64,000 nt of DNA, taken from an uncultured Clostridia bacterium. GTDB lineage: Bacteria > Bacillota > Clostridia > TANB77 > CAG-508. The notes below the pieces were generated by a model. The model was not told where the DNA came from and ran no database searches. It saw only the letters and a list, made by a program, of their open reading frames with translations. The stretch spans positions 1 to 64,000 of the forward strand of contig CAQUUC010000005.1 in assembly GCA_948896235.1 (NCBI GenBank), in the 5' to 3' direction. Position numbers and translations under genes: made by a program. Below are positions 1 through 7,986 of the stretch, in pieces; the first letter of the stretch is position 1; every line of letters starts with the position of its first letter.

Positions 1-752
1 ATGAAATAGATAGACAAATTGAAGTTATAGAAGCTGGAGGAAAAGTAGAACAAGAAACATTAAGATGGGATGATGTATCAGGAAAAACATTTTCTATGAG
101 AGATAAAGAAGATGCTCAAGACTATAGATATTTTCCAGATCCAGATTTAGGATTAATACGTCTATCAGAAGAATATATTGAAGGAATAAAAAAATCATTA
201 CCAGAATTACCAGAAAGTAGAAGAAAGAGATATCTAGAAGAATATAAACTAACAGAACGTGATGCAAAGCTAATTACAGTTTCAAAATATCTATCAAATC
301 TATTTGAAGAAACTGTAAGTAAAACAAATAATGCAAAAGCATCTTGTAACTGGATTTTAGGAGATATTTCAAGAATATTAAATGAAAAAGAAATGGAACC
401 AACTGAAATACCATTTACATCTGATAATTTAGCAGAGCTAATAATATTAATTGAAAAAGGAACAATAAGTAGTGCTATTGCCAAAAAAGTATTAGAAGAA
501 ATGTTTGAGAATGGGGAAGAACCATCTAAAATTATAGAAGAAAAAGGATGGATTCAAATTTCAGATGAAGGAGAAATAAAAGAAGTAGTGCTAAAAATAC
601 TTGCTGATAATCCTCAGTCTGTACAAGATTATAAAGGTGGAAAAGATAGAGCAATTGGCTTTTTAGTTGGTCAAGCAATGAAACAAACAAAAGGAAAAGC
701 AAATCCACAAATGTTAAATACTATGTTTATAGAAGAAATAAATAGAATGTAA
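1..752 (+). CDS. gatB: Asp/Glu-tRNA amidotransferase subunit B, 3' part
   Basis: This is the C-terminal part of GatB, which with GatA and GatC converts Glu-tRNA(Gln) or Asp-tRNA(Asn) to the amide form using glutamine ammonia and ATP. The open frame already runs at base 3, before the first internal ATG at 96, so the gene is cut by the window edge. The stretch DAQDYRYFPDPDL is a GatB signature near the end of the catalytic cradle. The helical GatB/YqeY tail follows, about residues 60-249 of the visible part. It ends 1 bp before a strong hairpin terminator. No in-frame CGG is present. Confidence 0.96.
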   Translation, partial: EIDRQIEVIEAGGKVEQETLRWDDVSGKTFSMRDKEDAQDYRYFPDPDLGLIRLSEEYIEGIKKSLPELPESRRKRYLEEYKLTERDAKLITVSKYLSNLFEETVSKTNNAKASCNWILGDISRILNEKEMEPTEIPFTSDNLAELIILIEKGTISSAIAKKVLEEMFENGEEPSKIIEEKGWIQISDEGEIKEVVLKILADNPQSVQDYKGGKDRAIGFLVGQAMKQTKGKANPQMLNTMFIEEINRM

Positions 753-753
753 A

Positions 754-790
754 TACAAACACCACTAGTATAATCCTAGTGGTGTTTGTA
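754..790. terminator. Intrinsic terminator, probably bidirectional, after gatB
   Basis: A perfect 15-bp stem (754-768 with 776-790) encloses a 7-nt loop. It lies between gatB and the convergent small membrane protein gene, so it can serve both strands. Confidence 0.85.
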
Positions 791-796
791 TAAAGT

Positions 797-1045
797 TTAA
801 CAAACTTGCTTTTTGATTGTATCAATTGCAAATGCACAAATTATGAATTCTACTATAAAGAACAACCCTAATTTAAAAACTTCAAGTCCTATGTAATATA
901 AATCTGGAGAAGGATTTAAATGATATGTAAGTAGAATAAATACAGAAATTGTACATACAAAACCAGAAAAATAAATACCATATTTTAATATTCTTTTTGT
1001 CTTTTCTTCCATAGAATTAAATTTATCTATTATTAATTTCATCAT
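797..1045 (-). CDS. Small two-TM membrane protein, unknown
   Basis: A protein of about 82 residues with two hydrophobic segments (roughly residues 18-38 and 50-72) separated by a short polar loop containing NPSPDLYY. The longest frame starts at 1063, but AGAGG inside that extension is a good ribosome site for ATG ATG at 1045/1042, so I place the start there. It is convergent with gatB and upstream of rpsT on the same strand. I do not recognise a family. Confidence 0.6.
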   Translation of the reverse strand: MMKLIIDKFNSMEEKTKRILKYGIYFSGFVCTISVFILLTYHLNPSPDLYYIGLEVFKLGLFFIVEFIICAFAIDTIKKQVC

Positions 1046-1120
1046 AAGTATACCTCTTTTCATATATATCTATAAATAATGATAACATTTTAAGAAAGTA
1101 AAATCAAAGGTAATTTATGG

Positions 1121-1151
1121 ATAAAAAAGAAGATTACCCTAAGTAATCTTC
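1121..1151 (-). terminator. Terminator of rpsT
   Basis: A 9-bp stem (1129-1137 with 1143-1151) is followed on the minus strand by a T-rich run at 1128-1121. Confidence 0.8.
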
Positions 1152-1180
1152 CAAATAAAAAACTATGCATAATTTTTTAT

Positions 1181-1447
1181 CTATACTTTTACAGCATTTA
1201 ATTTTTTAGCTAATCTAGATTTTTTTCTAGCAGCTGTATTTTTAACTATAACTCCTTTTGTACAAGCCATATCTATTTTTTTAGTAGCTTCTACAAATAA
1301 AGTTTCAGCATTTTTTACATCACCTGCTTCAATAGCTTCTTCGAATTTTCTAACAGCAGTTCTGTAACCAGATTTTATCATATTATTTCTTAAGGTTTTC
1401 TTTTCAATAACACTTACTCTTTTTATAGCTGATTTAATATTTGGCAT
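1181..1447 (-). CDS. rpsT: 30S ribosomal protein S20
   Basis: S20 binds 16S rRNA early in 30S assembly. The 88-residue product has the family start MPNIKSAIKR, a long lysine- and arginine-rich helical body and normal length. The start is fixed by AAGGAGGTGC 8 bases upstream of the ATG. It is transcribed alone and has its own terminator. It is divergent from rpsF across a 200-bp promoter region. Confidence 0.97.
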   Translation of the reverse strand: MPNIKSAIKRVSVIEKKTLRNNMIKSGYRTAVRKFEEAIEAGDVKNAETLFVEATKKIDMACTKGVIVKNTAARKKSRLAKKLNAVKV

Positions 1448-1539
1448 TTATATTGCACCTCCTTAAATGTAAAACTAAACTTAACGCATAATATTCTAAC
1501 ATATAAAAAATAAAATTGCAAGTGATTTTTTAAAAACAC

Positions 1540-1568
1540 TTGCAAAAATTGGTGATATATGGTAAAAT
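1540..1568 (+). promoter_or_regulatory. SigA-type promoter of rpsF-ssb-rpsR
   Basis: TTGCAA (1540-1545), a 17-bp spacer, and TAAAAT (1563-1568). Transcription would start near 1575, leaving a leader of about 80 nt. Confidence 0.65.
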
Positions 1569-1579
1569 AGCAAAGTCTA

Positions 1580-1641
1580 GAAAAAAAGCTTTGCTTTTTT
1601 CCTTACTCATACTAAGGGAAGTATGGGTTATTTATCCATAA
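1580..1641 (+). promoter_or_regulatory. Structured rpsF leader, possible S6:S18 autoregulation
   Basis: The leader holds two hairpins: an A/T-rich stem around AAAAAAGC-TTT-GCTTTTTT, and an 8-bp stem ACTCATAC/GTATGGGT with loop TAAGGGAA ending just before the ribosome site. Many bacteria regulate rpsF-rpsR through S6:S18 binding to such a leader. I cannot match the known motif base by base, so this role is inference. Confidence 0.4.
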
Positions 1642-1654
1642 GGAGGTGAATATA

Positions 1655-1939
1655 ATGAATAAATACGAAAGTGTTATCATTATTAATCCAAGTTTAGAAG
1701 AAGAAGGAATTAAAAACCTTATAAAAAAATTCTCTGACTTGATTAATACTGAAGGAAAAGTTGAATCTGTTGATGAACTTGGAAAAAGAAAATTAGCTTA
1801 TGAAGTAAAGAAAAATAAAGAAGGATACTATGTAGTATTCAATTTCGAAGCTAAACCAACTCTTATTGCAGAATTAGAAAGAAATTACAGAATTACAGAT
1901 GAAGTAATAAAATTCATAGTAGTAAGAAAAGAAGATTAA
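1655..1939 (+). CDS. rpsF: 30S ribosomal protein S6
   Basis: S6 pairs with S18 on the 30S platform. The 94-residue product begins MNKYESVIIINPSLEEEG and has the usual ferredoxin-like alpha/beta pattern. A GTG at 1646 extends the frame but abuts the AAGGAGG ribosome site, so ATG 1655 is chosen. It is the first gene of the conserved rpsF-ssb-rpsR operon, in which S6 and S18 are co-expressed with SSB. Confidence 0.97.
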   Translation: MNKYESVIIINPSLEEEGIKNLIKKFSDLINTEGKVESVDELGKRKLAYEVKKNKEGYYVVFNFEAKPTLIAELERNYRITDEVIKFIVVRKED

Positions 1940-2022
1940 TTAGAAAAAAATTTATTTACAAAATTAAAAAAATAGTAAATCTATTTTTATAGGAAACCTT
2001 GGAAAGGTAAGGGTAAAAAAAT

Positions 2023-2445
2023 ATGAACAAAGTAATTTTAATGGGAAGATTAACAAAAGATCCAGAAGTAAGATATACTCAAAATACAAATACATTAGTT
2101 GCAAGTTTTTCACTTGCAGTAAATAGAAGGTTTACAAAACAAGGTGAAGAAAGACAAGCAGACTTTATAAACATAGTTGCTTGGAGTAAAACAGGAGAAT
2201 TTTGTAGTAAATACTTTAAAAAAGGTCAACAAGTAGGAATTATTGGAAGAATTCAAACAAGAACATGGGATGATGAACAAGGACAAAAACACTATGTAAC
2301 AGAAGTTGTTGCAGAAGAAGCATATTTTGCAGATAGTAAACGTGATGGAGATACTTCTTCAGGAAGTTTTGAAAACACATTTGGAAGTGTAGCTTCATCT
2401 AGTCCAGAATTTGAAATTTCTTCAAATGATGACCTACCATTCTAA
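2023..2445 (+). CDS. ssb: Single-stranded DNA-binding protein
   Basis: SSB coats single-stranded DNA during replication, repair and recombination. The 140-residue protein has the OB-fold start MNKVILMGRLTKDPEVRYT, then a disordered Ser/Gly-rich linker (about residues 108-132) and the acidic tail DDLPF that recruits partner proteins. It is the middle gene of rpsF-ssb-rpsR, a Firmicute arrangement. Confidence 0.97.
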   Translation: MNKVILMGRLTKDPEVRYTQNTNTLVASFSLAVNRRFTKQGEERQADFINIVAWSKTGEFCSKYFKKGQQVGIIGRIQTRTWDDEQGQKHYVTEVVAEEAYFADSKRDGDTSSGSFENTFGSVASSSPEFEISSNDDLPF

Positions 2446-2472
2446 GATATTAGTTAGGGGGGAATTTATAAA

Positions 2473-2763
2473 ATGGCTGATAAAAAACAAAATAATAGAA
2501 GAAATAATAGAATGAATAATAATGGTGATGAAGATTTTAATCCAAAATTTAGAAAAATGAGAAAGAAAGTTTGTACACTATGTAGTGACAAAGAATTCGT
2601 TTTAGATTACAAAAATCCAGACCAATTAAAAAAATTCATTAATGAAAAAGGTAAAATATTACCAAGAAGAGCAACAGGAGCATGTGCAAAACATCAAAGA
2701 GATATTACACTTGCTGTAAAAAGATGTAGACATATTGCTATGTTACCATACGCTGAAAATTAA
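2473..2763 (+). CDS. rpsR: 30S ribosomal protein S18
   Basis: S18 forms a dimer with S6 in the 30S subunit. The 96-residue product has a basic, Asn/Arg-rich N-terminus and a conserved core ending near KRCRHIAMLPY. C34 and C37 (CTLC) with C71 and H74 (CAKH) look like an intact zinc site, so this is the zinc-binding form of S18. Last gene of the operon, 27 bp after ssb, followed directly by a terminator. Confidence 0.97.
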   Translation: MADKKQNNRRNNRMNNNGDEDFNPKFRKMRKKVCTLCSDKEFVLDYKNPDQLKKFINEKGKILPRRATGACAKHQRDITLAVKRCRHIAMLPYAEN

Positions 2764-2776
2764 TTAAATATAAAAG

Positions 2777-2812
2777 GCAGATCCCCCAAGTATCATTGGG
2801 GGATCTGCTTTA
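2777..2812. terminator. Bidirectional terminator after rpsR
   Basis: A 13-bp stem (2777-2789 with 2796-2808) with loop GTATCA and a weak T run. It overlaps the end of the convergent small ORF at 2810-2977. Confidence 0.85.
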
Positions 2813-2977
2813 GTGCTTATTGTACTTTACATATTTCATGTATTTTTTAGGGTACTTCCTAGTAGGAGGTTCAAACTCAATTTTTTCTCCAGAGTAATTT
2901 TCTTCATTTAATAAATCAGAAATTATCTTCCGTAAAGAAGTTGGAATCACCATTAAACTACCATCATACTTAACCAT
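2810..2977 (-). CDS. Small basic protein with an in-frame CGG, unknown
   Basis: A 55-residue ORF starting MVKYDGSLMVIPTSL, with a plausible GAGGTGC ribosome site upstream of its ATG. Codon 16 is CGG (complement of 2930-2932). Read as Arg, the protein continues LRKIISDLLNEEN to residue 55. If the +1 rule of the recognisable genes applied, it would end after 17 residues (LGR stop). It adjoins a toxin-antitoxin pair, so it may be a mobile-region gene, a degraded gene or a true exception. No family recognised. Confidence 0.4.
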   Translation of the reverse strand: MVKYDGSLMVIPTSLRKIISDLLNEENYSGEKIEFEPPTRKYPKKYMKYVKYNKH

Positions 2978-3053
2978 AAAGCACCTCGTATATTAAATTA
3001 TGTATATATTATAGCATAAAATCGTAAAATAGTAAAGAATGTTAAAAAAACAC

Positions 3054-3082
3054 TTGACGTACGTAAAAACGTATGCTATATT
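3054..3082 (+). promoter_or_regulatory. Promoter and operator of the toxin-antitoxin pair
   Basis: TTGACG (3054-3059), 17-bp spacer, TATATT (3077-3082). The spacer contains the palindrome TACGT-AAAA-ACGTA (3060-3073), well placed as an operator for autorepression by the antitoxin. Confidence 0.7.
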
Positions 3083-3100
3083 TATATAGGGGGAAGTTTT

Positions 3101-3349
3101 ATGACAAACATAAATATTACAAATTTTAGAAGAGATATATATGAGTTATTGGAGCAAACAATAAAATTTAATGAACCAATAAACATTTCAACAAAAAATG
3201 GAAATGCTATTGTTTTATCAGAGGAGGATTATAATAATTTAATGGAAACATTGTATATTTCATCTATACCAGGATTAAAAGAAGATATTATTGAGGGATT
3301 AAAAGAGCCATTAGAAGATGCTATAAGCGAAAATGAGGTGGAATGGTAA
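3101..3349 (+). CDS. Antitoxin, Phd/YefM family
   Basis: Antitoxins of this family bind their own operator through the N-terminal domain and wrap the toxin with a flexible C-terminus. The 82-residue protein shows the N-terminal pattern NITNFRRDIYELLEQ and the typical NGNAIVLSEEDYNNLMETLYI stretch, with an acidic C-terminal tail from about residue 60. It lies directly before the YoeB-type toxin, which starts right after its stop codon. A palindrome in the promoter spacer fits autoregulation. Confidence 0.85.
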   Translation: MTNINITNFRRDIYELLEQTIKFNEPINISTKNGNAIVLSEEDYNNLMETLYISSIPGLKEDIIEGLKEPLEDAISENEVEW

Positions 3350-3616
3350 TTGTACGAAATAGTATATAGGAAGAAAGCAATAAAAGATATACCAAAAGCG
3401 AAATCAATAGGAATTGATGGTAAAATAAAAAGTTTAATTAATTTAATAAGAGAAAATCCATTCCAAAATCCACCACCATATGAAAAATTAGTAGGAGATT
3501 TACAGGGAGCATATTCAAGAAGGATTAATATACAACATAGATTAGTTTACCAAGTATTTGAAGAACAAAACACTATTAAAATAATTAGTTTTTGGTCTCA
3601 TTATGAAAAAATATAG
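3350..3616 (+). CDS. Toxin, Txe/YoeB family ribosome-dependent mRNA endoribonuclease
   Basis: YoeB-type toxins cut mRNA in the ribosomal A site. This 88-residue protein has the RelE fold and the expected catalytic set: E45, R64 in HRLVY, and H84 near the C-terminus. Start is TTG directly after the antitoxin stop, with GAGGTGG 8 bases upstream, which implies translational coupling and lower toxin yield. Length and end pattern (FWSHYEKI) match the family. A terminator hairpin follows. Confidence 0.85.
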   Translation: MYEIVYRKKAIKDIPKAKSIGIDGKIKSLINLIRENPFQNPPPYEKLVGDLQGAYSRRINIQHRLVYQVFEEQNTIKIISFWSHYEKI

Positions 3617-3650
3617 AAAAGCATCAGTATGTAACTGGTGCTTTTTTTGT
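3617..3650 (+). terminator. Terminator after the toxin gene
   Basis: Stem AGCATCAG/CTGGTGCT with a T7 tail. Confidence 0.75.
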
Positions 3651-3717
3651 CACTAAATTTTGTTTAAACATATAATAAATAGGAAATACTATTATCATAA
3701 TAAAAGTAGGTGATAAA

Positions 3718-4575
3718 ATGAAATTAGGAATTGCATTATCTGGTGGAGGAATTAGAGGAATAGCTCATGCTGGAGTATTAAAAGCATTAGAAGATAATAA
3801 CATTAAAGTCGATATAATAGGAGGAACTAGTGCAGGAAGCTTGGTTGCAAGTTTGTATGCTATGGGATATTCACCATATTATATATACATATTATTTAAG
3901 AGATATTCAGAGGAATTAGTACAAATAAATTCAGGACCAATTATATCTGGAATTGGTAATTTTATGATAAATAAAAAAAGTGCTTTTAAGGGATTAAAAT
4001 CAGGAAAAAATATTGAAACAATATATAATAAAATAGCTTATAAAAAAGGAATTAGAAAAGTTAGCCAAATAACAATGCCAATTGTTATTCCAACAGTAGA
4101 TATTACAAACTCTAAAGAATATGTAATAACAAATAGAATTCCTGAAAACGAAGAAAATAAAGAACAATATATTACAGATATAACAGTAGGAAAAGCAGTA
4201 AGAGCAAGTAGCAGTTTTCCAGCAGTTTTTACACCTTGTGAATTTAGGGAACATGCATTTATGGATGGTGGTGCACTTGATAATGTTCCAGTACACGAAG
4301 TAAAAAAACAAGGAGCAGATAAAGTAATAGCTGTAAAATTTGATGCAGATCCTATTACCAAAGATAGTAATATAATGGATATTGTAATGAAGACAATAGA
4401 TATAATGGGAAGTAAAATATCAGAAGAAAGCCTTGAAATGAGTGATCTTGTATTAAATGTATACACAGACAAAGTTGGATTATTAGATACAAAAAAGCTA
4501 GATAGTTGCTACAAATATGGTTATGACTCAGTAATACAAAATTTAGATAAAATAAAAGAAATATTGTATTGCTAA
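3718..4575 (+). CDS. Patatin-like phospholipase
   Basis: A 285-residue lipid acyl hydrolase of the RssA/patatin family. The oxyanion motif GGGIRG is at residues 9-14, the nucleophile elbow GTSAG with S38 at 36-40, and the catalytic Asp lies in the MDGGALDN motif near residue 180, so the Ser-Asp dyad is complete. There is no signal peptide, so it is probably cytoplasmic. It is monocistronic, between the toxin-antitoxin pair and pflB. The physiological substrate cannot be inferred. Confidence 0.9.
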   Translation: MKLGIALSGGGIRGIAHAGVLKALEDNNIKVDIIGGTSAGSLVASLYAMGYSPYYIYILFKRYSEELVQINSGPIISGIGNFMINKKSAFKGLKSGKNIETIYNKIAYKKGIRKVSQITMPIVIPTVDITNSKEYVITNRIPENEENKEQYITDITVGKAVRASSSFPAVFTPCEFREHAFMDGGALDNVPVHEVKKQGADKVIAVKFDADPITKDSNIMDIVMKTIDIMGSKISEESLEMSDLVLNVYTDKVGLLDTKKLDSCYKYGYDSVIQNLDKIKEILYC

Positions 4576-4632
4576 AAGAATTTTCTTATGTTATTATGAA
4601 TTATAGGTAATGATAAATTTTAGGAGGTTTTT

Positions 4633-6867
4633 ATGGAATTTAAAGAATGGGAAGGTTTTAAAAAAGGAAAATGGAAAGAAGAAATAGACGTTAGGGATTT
4701 CATTCAAGCTAATTATACACCATATGAAGGAGCACAAGAATTCTTAAAAGGACCAAGTGAAAATACAAAAAAATTATGGGAAACAGTATTAGAATTATAC
4801 AAAAAAGAAAAAGAGAATGGTGGAGTATTAGATATAGATACTAAAACTATTTCAGGGATATCAGCACATGAAGCAGGATATATAAATAAAGATTTAGAAG
4901 AAATAGTTGGACTTCAAACAGATGCTCCATTAAAAAGAGCAATTATGCCATTTGGCGGAATTAAAATTGTAGAAAAATCTTGTGAAGCTTATGGAAGGAC
5001 AGTAGATCCAGATGTGGATAAAATATTTAACAGTATAAGAAGAACACATAATGATGGGGTCTTTAGTGTATACACCAAAGATATTCGTGCCGCTAGAAGT
5101 TCACATTTAATTACAGGACTTCCAGATGGATATGGACGTGGAAGAATTATAGGAGATTACAGAAGAGTTGCATTATATGGAGTAGATGCACTTATTAAAG
5201 AAAAACAAGAAGAATTAGATAACTTAAATGTTGATTACTTATCAGAAGAAGTAATACGTGATAGAGAAGAAATACACGATCAAATTCTTGCATTAGAAGA
5301 GTTAAAAGTAATGGCGAATAAATATGGTTACGATATTTCAATGCCTGCAAATACTGCAAAAGAAGCAATACAATGGACATATTTCGCATATCTTGCAGCA
5401 GTAAAAGACCAAAATGGAGCAGCAATGAGCCTTGGTAGAACATCTACTTTCTTAGATATTTATATAGAAAGAGATTTAAAAAATGGTATATTAACAGAAG
5501 AACAAGCACAAGAATTAATGGATCATTTTGTTATGAAATTAAGACTTGTAAGATTTTTAAGGACACCAGAATATAATGAACTATTTAGTGGAGATCCTGT
5601 TTGGGTAACAGAATCATTAGGTGGTATGGGAATTGATGGAAGAACCTTAGTTACAAAAAATACATTTAGAATGATGTATACACTTGTAAACTTAGGACCT
5701 GCACCAGAACCAAATATGACAGTTTTATGGTCTACAAGACTACCTAAAGGATTTAAAGACTTTTGTGCAGAACTATCTATTAAAACCTCCTCAATACAAT
5801 ATGAAAATGATGACTTAATGAGAAGATTTTGGGGAGACGATTATGGAATTGCTTGTTGTGTTTCAGCAATGAGAATTGGAAAACAAATGCAATTCTTTGG
5901 AGCAAGAGCTAACCTTGCAAAAACTCTTCTTTATGCTATTAATGGTGGTAGAGACGAAAACAGTGGAAAACAAGTAACACCAAAATTTGAACCTATTAAA
6001 AGTGAATATTTAGATTATAATGAAGTAATGGAAAAATTTGATAATATGATGGATTATGTAGCAAAAATTTATATAAAAGCATTAAATGCAATCCATTATA
6101 TGCACGATAAATATTCATATGAAGCAATTGAAATGGCATTACACGATAAAGAAATATTAAGAACAATGGCGTGTGGAATTGCAGGATTATCAGTAGTTGC
6201 AGATTCTTTATCTGCTATGAAATATGCTAAAGTAAAAGTCATTCGTGATGAAACAGGTTTAGCAGTAGATTACAAAATAGAAGGAGACTATCCTAAATTT
6301 GGTAATGATGATGATAGAGTAGATGGTCTTGCTGTAGAAATTGTAAAAACATTTATGAAAAAGCTAAAGAAATATAATACTTATAGAAATTCAAAAACAA
6401 CAATGTCTATTTTGACAATAACATCAAATGTTGTTTATGGAAAAGCAACAGGAAATACACCAGATGGCCGTAGAGCAGGAGAGCCATTTGGACCAGGTGC
6501 GAACCCAATACATGGAAGAGATACAAATGGAGCACTTGCAGTTATGAATTCTATTGCAAAATTACCATATGAATATTCAGAAGATGGTATATCATATACA
6601 TTTTCAATTACACCAGGAACTCTTGGAAAAGATGAAGAAACTAAAGTATCAAATTTAGTAAATATGTTAGATGGATTCTTTATGCAAGAAGGACATCATA
6701 TAAATGTAAATGTATTTGATAGAGCATTGCTTGAAGATGCAATGGAACATCCTGAAAAATATCCTCAATTAACAATACGTGTATCTGGATATGCTGTTAA
6801 CTTTACAAAATTAACACGTGAACAACAATTAGATGTAATTCATAGAACAATACATGAGAAGATTTAA
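4633..6867 (+). CDS. pflB: Pyruvate formate-lyase
   Basis: A glycyl-radical enzyme converting pyruvate and CoA to acetyl-CoA and formate in anaerobic fermentation. The 744-residue protein carries the adjacent active-site cysteines C408-C409 (IACCVS) and the C-terminal radical loop RVSGYAV with G719. The length is normal. Start has AGGAGG 7 bases upstream. The activating enzyme follows 78 bp later. A CGG triplet at FGGIK is out of frame, and the frame is uninterrupted. Confidence 0.97.
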   Translation: MEFKEWEGFKKGKWKEEIDVRDFIQANYTPYEGAQEFLKGPSENTKKLWETVLELYKKEKENGGVLDIDTKTISGISAHEAGYINKDLEEIVGLQTDAPLKRAIMPFGGIKIVEKSCEAYGRTVDPDVDKIFNSIRRTHNDGVFSVYTKDIRAARSSHLITGLPDGYGRGRIIGDYRRVALYGVDALIKEKQEELDNLNVDYLSEEVIRDREEIHDQILALEELKVMANKYGYDISMPANTAKEAIQWTYFAYLAAVKDQNGAAMSLGRTSTFLDIYIERDLKNGILTEEQAQELMDHFVMKLRLVRFLRTPEYNELFSGDPVWVTESLGGMGIDGRTLVTKNTFRMMYTLVNLGPAPEPNMTVLWSTRLPKGFKDFCAELSIKTSSIQYENDDLMRRFWGDDYGIACCVSAMRIGKQMQFFGARANLAKTLLYAINGGRDENSGKQVTPKFEPIKSEYLDYNEVMEKFDNMMDYVAKIYIKALNAIHYMHDKYSYEAIEMALHDKEILRTMACGIAGLSVVADSLSAMKYAKVKVIRDETGLAVDYKIEGDYPKFGNDDDRVDGLAVEIVKTFMKKLKKYNTYRNSKTTMSILTITSNVVYGKATGNTPDGRRAGEPFGPGANPIHGRDTNGALAVMNSIAKLPYEYSEDGISYTFSITPGTLGKDEETKVSNLVNMLDGFFMQEGHHINVNVFDRALLEDAMEHPEKYPQLTIRVSGYAVNFTKLTREQQLDVIHRTIHEKI

Positions 6868-6881
6868 AGTTTAAAATATAA

Positions 6882-6916
6882 ATGTAGGGGCAGAGTTTAA
6901 GAACTGTCCCTATAAA
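6882..6916 (+). promoter_or_regulatory. Intercistronic hairpin between pflB and pflA
   Basis: GGGGCAG pairs with CTGTCCC around a 10-nt loop. It lacks a T tract, so it is more likely an mRNA-stabilising or attenuating hairpin than a full terminator. Confidence 0.45.
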
Positions 6917-6945
6917 TAAATTAGAATAAATATAGGGAGAAATAA

Positions 6946-7677
6946 ATGGAAAAGTTTGATAAAACTACTATGGCACGAATCCATTCTTTTGAAACATTTG
7001 GAACAGTAGATGGACCTGGAATAAGATTTGTTGTATTTATGCAAGGATGTCATTTAAGATGTAAATATTGCCACAATAGAGATACTTGGGATATAAATGC
7101 AGGAGCAGCTATTGAGTTGAAAGAACTTGTAAATAAAATTGAAAAATATATAACATATTTTAAAGCATCAAATGGTGGAGTAACAATATCTGGTGGAGAG
7201 CCCCTATTACAAGTAGATTTTTTGATTCCGTTATTTAAGGAATTAAAAAATCTAGGAATACATACAGCTATTGATACTTCAGGAATGGTTGATATAACAG
7301 ATAAAGTAAAAGAATTAATATCACTTACAGACTTATTTTTATTAGATATAAAACATATAAATAGAGAGAAATGTAAAGAACTAGTAGGGTTTTCAAATGA
7401 AAAAGAACTAGAATTTGCAAAATATTTAAATAGTATTAATAAACCAATGTGGATTAGGCAAGTATTAATTCCTGATGTGACAGATAAAAAAGAGGATCTA
7501 TTAAAATTAAAAGAATTTATAAAATCTTTATCAAGTATAGAAAAAATAGAAATATTAAAATATCACGATATGGGAAAATTCAAATGGGAACAAATGGGAT
7601 ATAAGTATGAATTAGAAGACATTCCAAATGCAACTGATGAAGATGTAAATAGAGTTAAAAAAATATTAGAAATATAA
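6946..7677 (+). CDS. pflA: Pyruvate formate-lyase activating enzyme (radical SAM)
   Basis: This radical SAM enzyme installs the glycyl radical on PflB using SAM and reduced iron-sulfur cluster. The 243-residue protein has the CX3CX2C motif as C35, C39 and C42 (GCHLRCKYCHN), the SGGEPLLQ glycine-rich SAM motif, and normal length. Arg11 is encoded by CGA, so CGA still means arginine in this organism. It is paired with pflB, with GGGAG as ribosome site. Confidence 0.96.
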   Translation: MEKFDKTTMARIHSFETFGTVDGPGIRFVVFMQGCHLRCKYCHNRDTWDINAGAAIELKELVNKIEKYITYFKASNGGVTISGGEPLLQVDFLIPLFKELKNLGIHTAIDTSGMVDITDKVKELISLTDLFLLDIKHINREKCKELVGFSNEKELEFAKYLNSINKPMWIRQVLIPDVTDKKEDLLKLKEFIKSLSSIEKIEILKYHDMGKFKWEQMGYKYELEDIPNATDEDVNRVKKILEI

Positions 7678-7680
7678 ATA

Positions 7681-7712
7681 AGAAAAAAAGCGGGGTTACC
7701 GCTTTTTCTCTT
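7681..7712. terminator. Terminator between pflA and the convergent small gene
   Basis: Stem AAAAAGCGG/CCGCTTTTT with loop GGTTA, T-rich on both strands. It includes the last codons of the minus-strand gene at 7696. Confidence 0.8.
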
Positions 7713-7911
7713 TACTTTTGTCAGAGCCGTCCATATATCCCACAACATATCCAAAAACTGAGGCTGCCACTATCGAAACAATTGCTCCGATATTAGCAAT
7801 TGTTAGGCCGACAAAGCAGGATACTGAGAATATGATTAGACCTACAAAAGCAACAATAAAGGATATTATTAATATCCAAGCAAGAACCTTTTCTTTTTTC
7901 ATGTTTTTCAT
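7696..7911 (-). CDS. Small two-TM membrane protein ending in CGG-TAA
   Basis: A 71-residue protein with two hydrophobic segments (about 10-30 and 34-58) and a charged tail SDKSKEKK. AAGGAGA precedes the ATG. Its last sense codon is CGG (complement of 7699-7701), followed by TAA inside the terminator stem. Other CGG triplets in it are out of frame. If +1 slippage occurs there, reading would continue about 45 codons through the terminator region. A simple stall and release would also end the protein here. Family not recognised. Confidence 0.6.
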   Translation of the reverse strand: MKNMKKEKVLAWILIISFIVAFVGLIIFSVSCFVGLTIANIGAIVSIVAASVFGYVVGYMDGSDKSKEKKR

Positions 7912-7986
7912 AGTAGTCTCCTTTTGGATAAAAGAAAAGTTTAGCCTTGATAAGCTAGTTACATAAATTATTATAACACATTCAAA

